From assembly GCF_014023125.1 (NCBI RefSeq), contig NZ_CP048914.1, positions 620,001-684,000 on the forward strand: a stretch of 64,000 bases of DNA. Direction: 5' to 3'. The translations under genes and the position numbers were made by a program. Shown here piece after piece: positions 44,228-53,620 of the stretch. The notes beneath the pieces are model-generated. The model ran no database searches and was not told where the DNA came from. It saw only the letters and a program-made list of their open reading frames with translations. Origin of the DNA: Candidatus Xianfuyuplasma coldseepsis (GTDB taxonomy: Bacteria; Bacillota_I; Bacilli_A; Izemoplasmatales; Izemoplasmataceae). Numbering within the stretch: position 1 is the stretch's first letter; each line of letters starts with the position of its first letter.

Positions 44228-45227
44228 ATATATTACAAGTCTAATACCCTACTCGTCAAAAAAAGTTGATGCATCAATTCTACTAAATGCGAATGAAACC
44301 ACTAACTATTTGTTTCCAGATGGAATCCGTCTTGACTATGACATCGAGCGCTACCCCATCAAAACCCCACAACAACTAATCAATCAATTGGCAGATAAAT
44401 ACTCCGTACCATCCGCTTCATTGATTCTCGGTAATGGATCCACAGAACTGTTAGAGCTTTCGACACGTACCTTTACCGATATCGGGGATATCATACTAAC
44501 ACTTGATCCATCGTTTTCAATGTATACTGTCTATTCGCAAGTGGTTGGTTGTACCTTGAAAACCGTATCCGTATTTCAACCGATTGAATCCATCTTTACC
44601 AACTTACGTGAATTAAATCAACAATTCAATCCTTCCATTGTTTTTATCTGTAATCCGAACAATCCAACGGGAACATTATTACCCCGATCAGAGATTCTCT
44701 CCTTTGTGAAAGAGACCGATGCATTGGTGATTGTCGATGAAGCCTATATGGAATTTGCTAACGAACAAGAAAGTGTTGCCCTTGACACAAAAACCTACGA
44801 CAATCTACTTGTTGCTCGAACATTCTCAAAAGCCTATGGACTTGCCTCTTTACGATTGGGTTATATGATTGGTTCACCCTCAACAATAACTACACTATCC
44901 AAGGCAAAACTTCCTTATAGTCTAAATGAAGTAACCGCCCGAATAGGATTGCAAGCTTTAGAATATGAATCACGCGTTCAAACATTTGTCTCTTCTGTCA
45001 TTACAGAGCGAGACAAACTGTATCAAGAATTGCAGCAATTACCACTTAAAGTACAACCTTCCTTTACTAATTTTTTCTTTGTAGAGAGTACCATTGATTT
45101 ACAGTCAGCACTGCTTAACTATGGTATCTTAATCCGATCATTTCGTAATGGAACATACCGTATTACGATTGGAACGAAAGATGAAAATAAGCAATTATTA
45201 ATAGCCCTTCAGGAGGTATTATCATGA
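44214..45227 (+). CDS. hisC: Histidinol-phosphate aminotransferase
   Basis: This 337-residue PLP aminotransferase makes histidinol phosphate. It shows NANETTNYLFP, the NPNNPTGT loop, VDEAYMEF and the PLP Lys in TFSKAYGLASLRLGY. It is of normal, slightly short, length. It overlaps hisD by 14 bases and hisB by four. Confidence 0.94.
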   Translation: MKTNKYITSLIPYSSKKVDASILLNANETTNYLFPDGIRLDYDIERYPIKTPQQLINQLADKYSVPSASLILGNGSTELLELSTRTFTDIGDIILTLDPSFSMYTVYSQVVGCTLKTVSVFQPIESIFTNLRELNQQFNPSIVFICNPNNPTGTLLPRSEILSFVKETDALVIVDEAYMEFANEQESVALDTKTYDNLLVARTFSKAYGLASLRLGYMIGSPSTITTLSKAKLPYSLNEVTARIGLQALEYESRVQTFVSSVITERDKLYQELQQLPLKVQPSFTNFFFVESTIDLQSALLNYGILIRSFRNGTYRITIGTKDENKQLLIALQEVLS

Positions 45228-45805
45228 GAACATCGTCCTTATCACGACAAACAACCGAAACCGACATATCGATTCAACTGAATCTAGACGGGTCGAACAA
45301 CACCAATATTTCCACAGGTATTCCCTTCTTTGATCACATGTTAACAGCCCTTGCATTCTACGCAAATTGGGATATAAATCTCACTGCAAAAGGCGATTTA
45401 ACGATTGATGATCATCATACCGTTGAAGATATTGGCATTGTCTTAGGAACCGTATTTAGACAAGCCCTTGGGTCCAAAACGGGAATCACCCGTTTTGCGG
45501 ATACATTCACACCGATGGATGAAGCTTTAGTTCAAGTCGTTATCGATATCTCCAATCGTCCCTATTTGGCATTTATTTCACCCTTTAAACGGGAACAAAT
45601 CGGTGGGTTATCACTCGAAAATATTAAGGAATTTCTATATGCCTTTGTCATGGAAGCACGGATAACACTTCACATCAATGTTTCACGTGGAACAAATGAT
45701 CACCACATCGCTGAAGCCATCTTTAAAGGCTTAGGTAGAACTTTGTATCAAGCAAGTGTACTATCCCGTGATATCCTACCTTCCACAAAAGGTGTCTTAG
45801 AATGA
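45224..45805 (+). CDS. hisB: Imidazoleglycerol-phosphate dehydratase
   Basis: This 193-residue manganese enzyme is the monofunctional dehydratase without a fused phosphatase. Metal-binding repeats are visible: FFDHMLTALAFYANWD, DDHHTVEDIGIV and NDHHIAEAIFKGLGRTL. The phosphatase step is covered by the PHP protein at the end of the operon. Confidence 0.96.
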   Translation: MRTSSLSRQTTETDISIQLNLDGSNNTNISTGIPFFDHMLTALAFYANWDINLTAKGDLTIDDHHTVEDIGIVLGTVFRQALGSKTGITRFADTFTPMDEALVQVVIDISNRPYLAFISPFKREQIGGLSLENIKEFLYAFVMEARITLHINVSRGTNDHHIAEAIFKGLGRTLYQASVLSRDILPSTKGVLE

Positions 45806-46404
45806 TTGTCATCATTGATTATGATGTTGGGAACCTTCAATCGCTGCAACAAGGATTCTCCCGTGCCAACATGGAGACGATCATCTCCAATGATTCCGAC
45901 ATTATTCAACAAGCAGATGTTTTAATTCTTCCAGGCGTGGGTGCCTTTCCCGATGCGATGAAGGATCTCAAACAAACTGGTTTAATTCCAATTATCGATC
46001 AACATGTCGCTAACGGTAAACTCTTGGTTGGTATCTGTCTTGGAATGCAGCTTTTATTTGAAGCTAGTGAAGAGTTTACGTATACAGAAGGTCTGGGTTA
46101 TATTGATGGCACAGTCAAAGCGTTAAACATTCCTTACAAAGTTCCACATATGGGATGGAATGATCTAACCGTCATCAAAGAAGACCCGATCACTTGCACC
46201 ATCTCAAATGGTGACTACGTCTATTTTATCCACTCGTACTATGTCAACACATCACTAGAGAATGTCATTGCCTATACCAATTACGGTGTCGACATTCCCG
46301 CAATCGTCCGTAAAAAGAATATTATTGGTATGCAGTTTCATCCAGAGAAAAGTGGACGGGTGGGGCTTCGACTATTACAAGCAATCAAGGAGATGATTCG
46401 ATGA
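45802..46404 (+). CDS. hisH: Imidazole glycerol phosphate synthase, glutaminase subunit
   Basis: This 200-residue class I glutamine amidotransferase supplies ammonia to HisF. The nucleophile Cys is in GICLGMQLLFE and the His-Glu pair in MQFHPEKSG; PHMGWN is also family-typical. It is joined to both neighbours by ATGA overlaps. Confidence 0.96.
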   Translation: MIVIIDYDVGNLQSLQQGFSRANMETIISNDSDIIQQADVLILPGVGAFPDAMKDLKQTGLIPIIDQHVANGKLLVGICLGMQLLFEASEEFTYTEGLGYIDGTVKALNIPYKVPHMGWNDLTVIKEDPITCTISNGDYVYFIHSYYVNTSLENVIAYTNYGVDIPAIVRKKNIIGMQFHPEKSGRVGLRLLQAIKEMIR

Positions 46405-47132
46405 TTATTTTCCCAGCAATTGATATCAAAAATGGAGCTTGTGTTCGATTACAACAAGGGGACTTTACAACAAGCACAACCTATCGTGATAACCCCGTGC
46501 AAGTAGCCCAAGAATATGAACGTGATGGAGCATCGTGGATTCACATTATTGATTTAGATGGTGCCGAGACTGGAAACAATACCAATATCCTTGTCATAAA
46601 GGATATCGTTGAACAGACCAGTATAAAGATTCAAGTGGGCGGTGGCATTCGCAGTGAGGAAACCATTCGTACATTACTGGATATCGGTGTCACAAGAGTC
46701 ATTGTAGGTACGTTTGCTTTGAAACAACCACAAGCACTCCAACGACTACTAGTAGATTATCCGAATCAAATAATTGTCTCTGTGGATAGTAAGGATGGGT
46801 TTGTCACCTACCATGGTTGGCAAGAACAATCCACAAAAACAACACTATCATTTTCTAAAGAGTTAGAAGCTCTAGGAGTACAGACAATCGTCTATACCGA
46901 TATAGCCAAAGATGGAATGATGCAAGGACCGAACATCAACGATTATCAAACCCTACAACAACAGACCTCATTGAATATCATTGCCTCAGGTGGAGTATCT
47001 ACTTATGATGACATCAACACACTACGAGAACTGGGTTTATATGGAGCGATTATTGGTAAAGCACTCTATATTAAACAACTGAACCTAAAGGAGGCAATCC
47101 GATGCTCGCAAAACGAATCATTCCCTGTTTAG
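46401..47132 (+). CDS. hisA: ProFAR isomerase
   Basis: This 243-residue (beta/alpha)8 barrel isomerises ProFAR to PRFAR. The catalytic Asp residues lie in FPAIDIKNG and [14 protein letters not shown]; phosphate-binding GGGIR and ASGGVS are present. Its last 31 bases overlap hisF, an unusually long overlap for this operon, adding the tail [10 protein letters not shown]. Confidence 0.95.
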   Translation: MIIFPAIDIKNGACVRLQQGDFTTSTTYRDNPVQVAQEYERDGASWIHIIDLDGAETGNNTNILVIKDIVEQTSIKIQVGGGIRSEETIRTLLDIGVTRVIVGTFALKQPQALQRLLVDYPNQIIVSVDSKDGFVTYHGWQEQSTKTTLSFSKELEALGVQTIVYTDIAKDGMMQGPNINDYQTLQQQTSLNIIASGGVSTYDDINTLRELGLYGAIIGKALYIKQLNLKEAIRCSQNESFPV

Positions 47133-47863
47133 ATGTCCGTGACGGACGAGTTGTCAAAGGAACAAAATTCACCAATATCCACGATGTGGATGATCCGAAA
47201 GTTCTCGGTAAACGCTACAGTGAAGACGGCGCTGATGAACTGGTATTTTATGACATCACCGCTTCCCATGAAGAGCGTCAAACATCTCTCGAGTTTGTCG
47301 AACAAGTTGCCTTAGAAATCAATATCCCCTTTTGTGTTGGAGGCGGTATTCGAACGATGGACGATATCAAAACCATCCTTCGCAAGGGAGCCGACAAAGT
47401 ATCGTTAAACTCCGGGGCCCTTGATAATCCATCCTTGATTCAAGAAGCATCCCAAAAATATGGTGCCCAGTGTATTGTCTTATCAATCGATGTCAAAGAA
47501 GAAAACGGCCAATATCTTGTCTATCGTAATGGCGGTCGGATCAACACCCGTATTGATGCGATTGAATGGGCGAAACAAGGTGTTGCCTTAGGTGCTGGTG
47601 AACTCGTCATCAACAGCATCAATTACGATGGGATGAAGAACGGATTTGACATCACCCTATTAAACAAAATAACAGCTGTTGTCAATGTTCCTGTAATTGC
47701 CTCTGGCGGTGCAGGATCAATAAACGATTTCATCGAACTTGGCAAGCGTACTACCGCAGATGGATTTCTCGCTGCTAGTGTATTCCATTTCGGAGAAATA
47801 AATATTCCGACATTAAAAGAGACGCTGAACCGCGAAGGTATCAGTGTCCGGATTGAGAGGTAA
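47102..47863 (+). CDS. hisF: Imidazole glycerol phosphate synthase, cyclase subunit
   Basis: This 253-residue barrel enzyme closes the imidazole ring using ammonia from HisH. It shows [41 protein letters not shown] and ASGGAGSI. The start at 47102 has AAAGGAGGCAATCCG directly upstream, confirming that it begins inside hisA. Confidence 0.97.
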   Translation: MLAKRIIPCLDVRDGRVVKGTKFTNIHDVDDPKVLGKRYSEDGADELVFYDITASHEERQTSLEFVEQVALEINIPFCVGGGIRTMDDIKTILRKGADKVSLNSGALDNPSLIQEASQKYGAQCIVLSIDVKEENGQYLVYRNGGRINTRIDAIEWAKQGVALGAGELVINSINYDGMKNGFDITLLNKITAVVNVPVIASGGAGSINDFIELGKRTTADGFLAASVFHFGEINIPTLKETLNREGISVRIER

Positions 47864-47866
47864 CGT

Positions 47867-48463
47867 ATGAATATTACATTTAACAAAGAAGAACTTGTCC
47901 CCGTCATTGTTCAAGATTATCGAACGGGTGAAGTCTTAATGCTTGCTTATATGAATCAAGAAGCGTACGACAAAACTGTGGAAACAAACGATATGTATTA
48001 CTTCAGTCGTAGTCGTCAAACCTTATGGCGTAAAGGCGAGACATCCGGTAACACGCAACGCTTGGTATCCCTGTCATATGACTGTGATCAAGATACATTA
48101 TTGGCCGTTGTCAATCAAACCGGTCCAGCCTGCCACACTGGGAATAAATCCTGTTTCTACCGAAGTGTTGTGGGTGAACTAGAAACTAGACAAGATCCGC
48201 TAGTAGCACTGTATGATACGATTCAGGCAAAACAACGGAATCCGGATGAAGGATATACATCCTACTTGTTTGACAAAGGATTGGATAAGATCTTGAAAAA
48301 AGTTGGTGAGGAAACCAGTGAAGTCATTATCGCATCAAAAAATAATAATGAGGAAACCATCTATGAAATCAGTGACTTATTCTATCACGTGTTGGTGTTG
48401 ATGGCGAATCAAGGAATTACCCTTCCCGATATCTATAAGGAACTCGCATCACGACGAAAATGA
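47867..48463 (+). CDS. hisIE: Bifunctional PR-AMP cyclohydrolase/PR-ATP pyrophosphatase
   Basis: This 198-residue fusion carries steps three and two. The N-terminal HisI part has [34 protein letters not shown] and [14 protein letters not shown] (zinc Cys); the C-terminal HisE part has [14 protein letters not shown] and the helix-rich pyrophosphatase core. It is coupled to hisF (three-base gap) and to the phosphatase (four-base overlap). Confidence 0.96.
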   Translation: MNITFNKEELVPVIVQDYRTGEVLMLAYMNQEAYDKTVETNDMYYFSRSRQTLWRKGETSGNTQRLVSLSYDCDQDTLLAVVNQTGPACHTGNKSCFYRSVVGELETRQDPLVALYDTIQAKQRNPDEGYTSYLFDKGLDKILKKVGEETSEVIIASKNNNEETIYEISDLFYHVLVLMANQGITLPDIYKELASRRK

Positions 48464-49194
48464 TTCCACGCAATCACGACTATCACATCCACACCAACTA
48501 CTCTCCGGATGCTGATCAAGAGGCTACATTTGAGGCCTATATCAACCAAGCTCAAGCACTTGGTCTTACCAAGTTAACCTTCACGGACCATGTGGATATC
48601 GATGCCGTTCATCCGTTATTCCATACCCCCATTGATTACAATGCATACCTAAAAGAGTTCAATACCGTTAAACAAACATCCCCCATCGATATTCAACTTG
48701 GTGTTGAAATTGGTTATCAGTCCCATGTTGTTGAAGAGATTAATACATTCTTGTCCAAATACCCCTTCACACATGTAATCTTATCAATCCACTATCTCGA
48801 ACAAAAAGATCTTTATACGCAAGAATACTTCATTGGAAAAACAAAAAGACAAGCCTATCAAACATACTTTGAGACCTGTCTAGATGCCATTGAATCAATT
48901 GATCAATTTGATGTCTTTGGACATCTTGATTACATTACTCGGTACAGTCCTTATGGTGATTATGACTATGAGGAATATAAGGATATTATTGATCGTATAC
49001 TACAAGCCTTAATCCGTAAGAACAAGGGTCTTGAAATCAATACATCAGGAATTGCAAATGAACAACGAACGTATCCCAAACAAGAGGTCCTTGATCGCTT
49101 TATTGAACTTGGTGGGACAACACTTGTTTACGGGTCGGATGCTCACAAAATTTCGGAACTTGGTCGTTTCTTTATCCAAAAAAAACAGGTTTAA
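48460..49194 (+). CDS. hisK: PHP-type histidinol-phosphatase
   Basis: This 244-residue metal-dependent phosphatase belongs to the HisJ/HisK PHP family and completes the pathway. Metal ligands are visible in [31 protein letters not shown] and [12 protein letters not shown]. It overlaps hisIE by four bases and ends at the operon terminator. Confidence 0.93.
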   Translation: MIPRNHDYHIHTNYSPDADQEATFEAYINQAQALGLTKLTFTDHVDIDAVHPLFHTPIDYNAYLKEFNTVKQTSPIDIQLGVEIGYQSHVVEEINTFLSKYPFTHVILSIHYLEQKDLYTQEYFIGKTKRQAYQTYFETCLDAIESIDQFDVFGHLDYITRYSPYGDYDYEEYKDIIDRILQALIRKNKGLEINTSGIANEQRTYPKQEVLDRFIELGGTTLVYGSDAHKISELGRFFIQKKQV

Positions 49195-49209
49195 TAACCT
49201 GTTTTTAAT
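49181..49209. terminator. Terminator of the his operon and, convergently, of degV
   Basis: AAAAACAGGTT/AACCTGTTTTT forms an 11-bp stem with a TAAT loop; A and T runs flank both sides. The hisK stop codon lies in the stem-loop. Confidence 0.9.
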
Positions 49210-50051
49210 TACTCTACAAACCAACTGATTCCATATCCTTTTTTTCCAACATGGATACTGAATACAGGTCCTAGATATTCCGTAAATGTAATTTTGCTTC
49301 CTGGGAATTCTTCTAACAGTAGTTCTTGTACTTGAAGCGCACTATCCTTGGAATTCTGACTGGTAATATAGAACGTTACAGTTTTATGTCCTTCTAAGGA
49401 TTTACGGATACTATTGACGAAATACTGATGTATTTTTTTATACGTACGTTCACTTTTAACTAGTTCTAATTTTCCCTTGATTACTTCGATAACTGGTTTG
49501 ATCCGTAACACCGTTCCAATTGCTGCCCGAGCAACGCTTAGTCGCCCACCTTTGGTTAACGAGAAGAGATTTTCTACCGTAAACATTTGGTGCGATGTCG
49601 CAATGATGGATGTAATCCGTTGAATGATGTCATAGTTGGATTTTTGCTGTTGGACCATCTCAACCAATTCAACCGCGATCATTTCAGTACCATAAGCACA
49701 TAACTGCGTATCAAACAAATGAACTTTATCGGGATCATCAAGCATGTTCTTTGCTAACAATGCACTTTGGAATGTACCACTGATATTTTTTGATAACAAG
49801 ACACAGAAGATCATCTCAGCCCCACCATCAATTAATCGTTGGAACTCGGACAGGAAGTCGCCGGGTGCCGGCTGACTGGTTTTCCACTGGATTCCTTCAT
49901 CTTGCTTTGCCCAAATAAAGTCATTGTCAACCGATACTTCTGGATAGGTCTCTGTACCAGCTGTAACATTTAAAGAAACAACTGTAATATCATTGTCTTC
50001 AATCATCTTCTTGGGAATATACACCGTACTATCAATCAATATTTTAACCAT
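49209..50051 (-). CDS. DegV family fatty-acid-binding protein 1
   Basis: This 280-residue protein is a DegV/FakB-type protein that holds a fatty acid for phosphorylation by FakA. The family motif TSQPAPGDFLSEF (about residue 60) and the GTFQSALLAKNML segment are present. It is a close paralogue of the preceding gene and lies nine bases after it. No fakA is visible. Confidence 0.88.
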   Translation of the reverse strand: MVKILIDSTVYIPKKMIEDNDITVVSLNVTAGTETYPEVSVDNDFIWAKQDEGIQWKTSQPAPGDFLSEFQRLIDGGAEMIFCVLLSKNISGTFQSALLAKNMLDDPDKVHLFDTQLCAYGTEMIAVELVEMVQQQKSNYDIIQRITSIIATSHQMFTVENLFSLTKGGRLSVARAAIGTVLRIKPVIEVIKGKLELVKSERTYKKIHQYFVNSIRKSLEGHKTVTFYITSQNSKDSALQVQELLLEEFPGSKITFTEYLGPVFSIHVGKKGYGISWFVE

Positions 50052-50060
50052 AATTTCTCC

Positions 50061-50906
50061 TTATTCGCTGGTCCACGATACTCCGTATGCATTGGTTCCT
50101 AAGTGAATACTAAACACAGGACCAACATACTCTGAGAACGTAACCTTCGCTTTCGTAAACGTTTCTTCAATAAGCGATTTCAATGTCGATGCATTCTCCA
50201 AGGAATTCTTGGAGACAATGCGAATAATAATGTTTTTTGCACCTTCGGTTGTTCGCTTCATTTCATCTAAAAGTGTCGCCATTACTTTCTTATGGGTTCT
50301 CTCTGAACTATGAATTTCAAGCTTCCCCTTAACCGTATGTAAGATTGGTTTGACACGCAATACAGTACCCACAAGAGCTTTGGCCCGTGATAATCGTCCT
50401 GAGCGCATTAAATGAATGAGGTTCTCTATCGTGAACATAATATAAGAACGATCATTCAATGTATTGATCCGATCAATGATTTCTTGCTCCGACTTCTTCT
50501 GATTGATCATATCAATTAGTTCCAGGGTTAACATCTCATTACCAAAGGCTGCCATCTGCGATTTAAACAGATGAACCTTGTCGGGATCATCCAACATCTT
50601 CTTGGCAATTTCTGCACTTTGATAGGTTCCACTGAGAGGCTCTGCTAAGGTTAAGACGAAGACTTTATCTGCGCCTTCTTCCAAACACTTCTCATATAGA
50701 TGTAAAAACTCTGCAGGAGACGGTTGTGATGTTGATAGCCGACGATGATGTTTCAATGCATCAAAGACGAATTCATTTTCCGTATCCAGTTCACGATGGG
50801 TATCATCCCCATCTAGAATATTTAAGCTAGCACGCTTAATATCATATTTCTTAATTTCTTCTTCGGATAGATAAAACGTACTATCCACTACTACTTTAAA
50901 TGTCAT
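50061..50906 (-). CDS. DegV family fatty-acid-binding protein 2
   Basis: This 281-residue paralogue of the next gene shows STSQPSPAEFLHLY and SGTYQSAEIAKKML. The two proteins share most motifs, so a tandem duplication is likely; FakB paralogues in other Firmicutes differ in preferred chain saturation. It is 16 bases downstream of the PAQR gene. Confidence 0.88.
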   Translation of the reverse strand: MTFKVVVDSTFYLSEEEIKKYDIKRASLNILDGDDTHRELDTENEFVFDALKHHRRLSTSQPSPAEFLHLYEKCLEEGADKVFVLTLAEPLSGTYQSAEIAKKMLDDPDKVHLFKSQMAAFGNEMLTLELIDMINQKKSEQEIIDRINTLNDRSYIMFTIENLIHLMRSGRLSRAKALVGTVLRVKPILHTVKGKLEIHSSERTHKKVMATLLDEMKRTTEGAKNIIIRIVSKNSLENASTLKSLIEETFTKAKVTFSEYVGPVFSIHLGTNAYGVSWTSE

Positions 50907-50922
50907 AAATCTGCTCCTTTAT

Positions 50923-51540
50923 TTACAGTATGCCCCACACAGCAAGAAAATGCATAAAACTTCCTAATAATACAAAGATATGCCATACGAAATGGGCATA
51001 TTTGAATCGTGATACATAGAATCCAACTCCCAATGTATAACTGATCCCACCAATCAGTAGGAACCATAAACTGTTTCCAAGATTGGGTTGAATATCACTC
51101 CAGACCAGGACAACGCTCCACCCCATCAATACATAGAGTGCTAAATGAACGTAGTGAAACTTGTCAATCCAAATCGATTTGAATACAATCCCAGTAATGG
51201 TAATCAACCATAGTGATCCAAGCAAGATATGCCCGGTAAGGGTATCAGCACACAGTACAATGAATGGTGTGTAGGTACCCGTAATTAATAAGAAAATACT
51301 TGAATGATCAAACCGTTGAAAGACACGGTATACTCGTTTCATGTTTTCCGGAAACGAGTGAAACAAGGTACTGGATAAGTACAAAACGATCATCGATACA
51401 CCAAAAGCAGTACTAACGAGAGCTTCGGTTATCGAGTTGGATTTCACCAACAATAAAATCAAGTAGGTAATGGCGAATAATACCCCTACACCGTGCGATA
51501 CGGCGTTCGCAATTAATTCACCCAACGATGTCTTTTTCAT
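50923..51540 (-). CDS. Hemolysin III/PAQR family membrane protein
   Basis: This 205-residue protein has seven membrane segments and PAQR residues: STLFHSF, FDHSSIFLLITGTYTPF and VWHIFVLLGSFMHFLAV, whose Ser, Asp and three His residues form the family zinc site. Bacterial members (YqfA/HlyIII) are linked to membrane-lipid homeostasis. It probably leads an operon with the two DegV genes, linking it to fatty acid handling. Confidence 0.88.
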   Translation of the reverse strand: MKKTSLGELIANAVSHGVGVLFAITYLILLLVKSNSITEALVSTAFGVSMIVLYLSSTLFHSFPENMKRVYRVFQRFDHSSIFLLITGTYTPFIVLCADTLTGHILLGSLWLITITGIVFKSIWIDKFHYVHLALYVLMGWSVVLVWSDIQPNLGNSLWFLLIGGISYTLGVGFYVSRFKYAHFVWHIFVLLGSFMHFLAVWGIL

Positions 51541-51618
51541 AGTGTTCTCCTTTTACTCTATCACACATAATAATTTAACAAATATTACTCTATCTGTCAA
51601 GGTAATTGAGCAAAAGAA

Positions 51619-51645
51619 AAAGATATGATACAGTATCATATCTTA
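51619..51645 (-). terminator. Terminator of the GT8 gene
   Basis: AAGATATGATAC and its exact complement GTATCATATCTT flank a single base; on the minus strand a T-rich run follows. It overlaps the stop codon. Confidence 0.7.
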
Positions 51646-52656
51646 TGTAAAGAAATGTTGTAAAAAAGGTACGTCTGTTTTTGTGAATCGATTCTTATCC
51701 TGTAGAAGTAAATCTTTGATAAATTCTTCCAATCGACGTAACTTGCCACTGGATTGTAATGCAGGATAATCCTTCATCATTTTTAGGAATGTGTGATTCC
51801 ATAATTGGTAATCCTCAAACTTGGCAAACGACTTCACAGATTTATTTTTTGTATTCCATGGTTTTAACCCAGCAAAGTGAATACCGTATAACACATCGAT
51901 AGTAGGATAGCCATTAAATGATGAATACCGCAAATCAATATTGTGCCATGTGCCGGATAGGAAGGTTGTGATGTATTGCATCTCAGGCCAATTGTACGTT
52001 GATATCTGATCCTGAACATCTTCTTTTACGATATCTTCCATTATCGCCTTATAGGTATCCATTGATGGCTCTAATACATATATCGATGCATTCACACCCA
52101 TGTTCTCTCGATCAGAATCGGGACGATCAGTAATCTCTTTAGGAATCAATGTTCCATGTGGAACATCATGATACACCTTGTGCCAAATCCACGTTCCATC
52201 CATCTCAACGCTATCTGGAATAATATAGGAACCATCGACATATTCTAAACAATATTCTTTCTTTTCATTGATGATTCCTGCCGGAGCGTCCACATGAAAT
52301 AACGTATCATAATCACGCAATGGTAGGACATCACAATCAGCGACAACTACCTTCTCATATTCTTTTTGAAGTGGTCCATCTTCTCCGAGTAGAAAGGCAT
52401 TGAATCGGGAAAATAAGAAGGGACGGTCCTGTCGTTCCTGACGACGCTTATGGGGGACATAGACTTCATTGATAACAACGACATCATCATATAGTATCTT
52501 TAATGCATTGATCGCTCTTGAGGATATTTGTTCGGAGACAATACATATTAAATCATGAGGAGTCTTTTGCAATCGTAATGCATACGCAAAAACAAGAGCT
52601 CCCGGTAAATAAGAGTCGTTGCGAATGATAAAGGTTACGTACGCATACTTTGACAT
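51643..52656 (-). CDS. GT8 family (glycogenin-like) glycosyltransferase
   Basis: This 337-residue enzyme has a GT-A fold: YAYVTFIIRNDSYLPGALVFAYAL at the N-terminus, RFNAFLLG, the metal motif VVADCDVLPL (DxD) and HFAGLKPWN near the end, typical of GT8 glycogenin-like transferases. It would move a sugar from a nucleotide-sugar to an unknown acceptor. The ATG at 52656 is chosen because family members begin MxKYAYVT. It is transcribed alone, divergent from the Bfd-like gene. Confidence 0.82.
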   Translation of the reverse strand: MSKYAYVTFIIRNDSYLPGALVFAYALRLQKTPHDLICIVSEQISSRAINALKILYDDVVVINEVYVPHKRRQERQDRPFLFSRFNAFLLGEDGPLQKEYEKVVVADCDVLPLRDYDTLFHVDAPAGIINEKKEYCLEYVDGSYIIPDSVEMDGTWIWHKVYHDVPHGTLIPKEITDRPDSDRENMGVNASIYVLEPSMDTYKAIMEDIVKEDVQDQISTYNWPEMQYITTFLSGTWHNIDLRYSSFNGYPTIDVLYGIHFAGLKPWNTKNKSVKSFAKFEDYQLWNHTFLKMMKDYPALQSSGKLRRLEEFIKDLLLQDKNRFTKTDVPFLQHFFT

Positions 52657-52724
52657 AATAACACTTCTTCCTCGAGTTGTGATATACTTATTATACAATA
52701 GTTTTCATGAAAAGTGGTGATGAG

Positions 52725-52952
52725 ATGGATAAACGTCAGCGATATATCGAGCAAAAGGCTGAACAAGCAAAGATTGATGGCGTTGTTTGTGTTTGCAAAC
52801 AAGTTACCGAGCGTCGGATTCGCAAGGCAGTGAATGCGGGACATCGACGTTTCGTATCTGTCAAACGAGTTACCGAAGCTTCTAGTAGTTGTGGACTGTG
52901 TCAGCCGTTCGTTGAAGACATCATTGCCGATACAATTAAACGTCGTAAATAA
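52725..52952 (+). CDS. Bfd-like [2Fe-2S] protein
   Basis: This 75-residue protein has the BFD-like Cys pattern: VCVCKQVTERRIRKAV followed by SSSCGLCQPFVEDII, that is CxC and CxxC about 32 residues apart, binding a [2Fe-2S] cluster. The N-terminus is a basic helix (DKRQRYIEQKAEQAK). The start follows GTGGTGATGAG. It sits just upstream of the hydrogenase operon but has its own terminator, so a functional link is only possible. Confidence 0.82.
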   Translation: MDKRQRYIEQKAEQAKIDGVVCVCKQVTERRIRKAVNAGHRRFVSVKRVTEASSSCGLCQPFVEDIIADTIKRRK

Positions 52953-52978
52953 GCCTTATTTATACTATTTATAATTGT

Positions 52979-53020
52979 AAATGCTTTCATCTGTTAAGAT
53001 GGACGCATTTTTTATTTTTT
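52979..53020 (+). terminator. Terminator of the Bfd-like gene
   Basis: AAATGC...CATCT-GTTA-AGATG...GCATTT forms a stem with small internal loops, followed by a T-rich run. Confidence 0.7.
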
Positions 53021-53047
53021 AAACTATTTTTACTTGTAAATTGTTGT

Positions 53048-53075
53048 TTGACAGTTGTTTATAAACTACTATAAA
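53048..53075 (+). promoter_or_regulatory. Promoter of hydCBA
   Basis: TTGACA (53048-53053), a 16-base spacer and TATAAA (53070-53075). No convincing Rex site is seen. Confidence 0.6.
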
Positions 53076-53110
53076 ATTGAATTTCTATGTGTGAAAGGAG
53101 CACGCACAAT

Positions 53111-53620
53111 ATGATGAAAAAATCAGACTTGCATGTGGAGTTATTGGATACGACGCGTTTGAATCAATTGGATTCGTATATCGAAACAATACAGGATCCT
53201 GTGGGAAGCCTTATCAATGTCCTCCATCGTGCACAACACATCTTTGGGTATATCCCAAGGGAGTTACAACTGTACATTGCCCGTAAATTAAACATCGGGG
53301 CTGCGAAAGTGAATGGTGTTGTTAGTTTTTACTCGTATTTCTCTGAAGAGAAAACTGGTAAATACCTAATTAGCGTTTGCATGGGAACCGCCTGTTACGT
53401 AAAAGGTGCGGAAGAGATCGTTAAGACATTTTTAAGAGAACTGGACGTCGACAAGCACGAAGTGACTGACGACGAATTGTTTAGCGTACGTGATGTACGG
53501 TGTGTCGGAGCATGTGGGCTTGCTCCAGTCGTTACGGTTGGAGAAAAAGTATACGGTCATGTTACGCCCGATGATGTCGCCAAAATCATTAAGGATTTCC
53601 GAGGTGATAAGGTATGTTAA
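53111..53620 (+). CDS. hydC: NADH-linked [FeFe]-hydrogenase subunit C (NuoE-like)
   Basis: This 169-residue subunit has a thioredoxin-like [2Fe-2S] domain: CMGTACYVKGAEEIV and CVGACGLAPVV hold the four Cys ligands. The helical N-terminus (LINVLHRAQHIFGYIPRELQLYIARKL) is NuoE-typical. Together with HydB and HydA it forms the trimeric complex that links NADH, and often ferredoxin, to H2. AAAGGAG lies upstream of the ATG; it overlaps hydB by seven bases. Confidence 0.93.
   Translation: MMKKSDLHVELLDTTRLNQLDSYIETIQDPVGSLINVLHRAQHIFGYIPRELQLYIARKLNIGAAKVNGVVSFYSYFSEEKTGKYLISVCMGTACYVKGAEEIVKTFLRELDVDKHEVTDDELFSVRDVRCVGACGLAPVVTVGEKVYGHVTPDDVAKIIKDFRGDKVC

Noticed and set aside
53020-53075. Rex operator at the hydrogenase promoter
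   Set aside because: The best TTGT...ACA arms match in only about four of seven positions.
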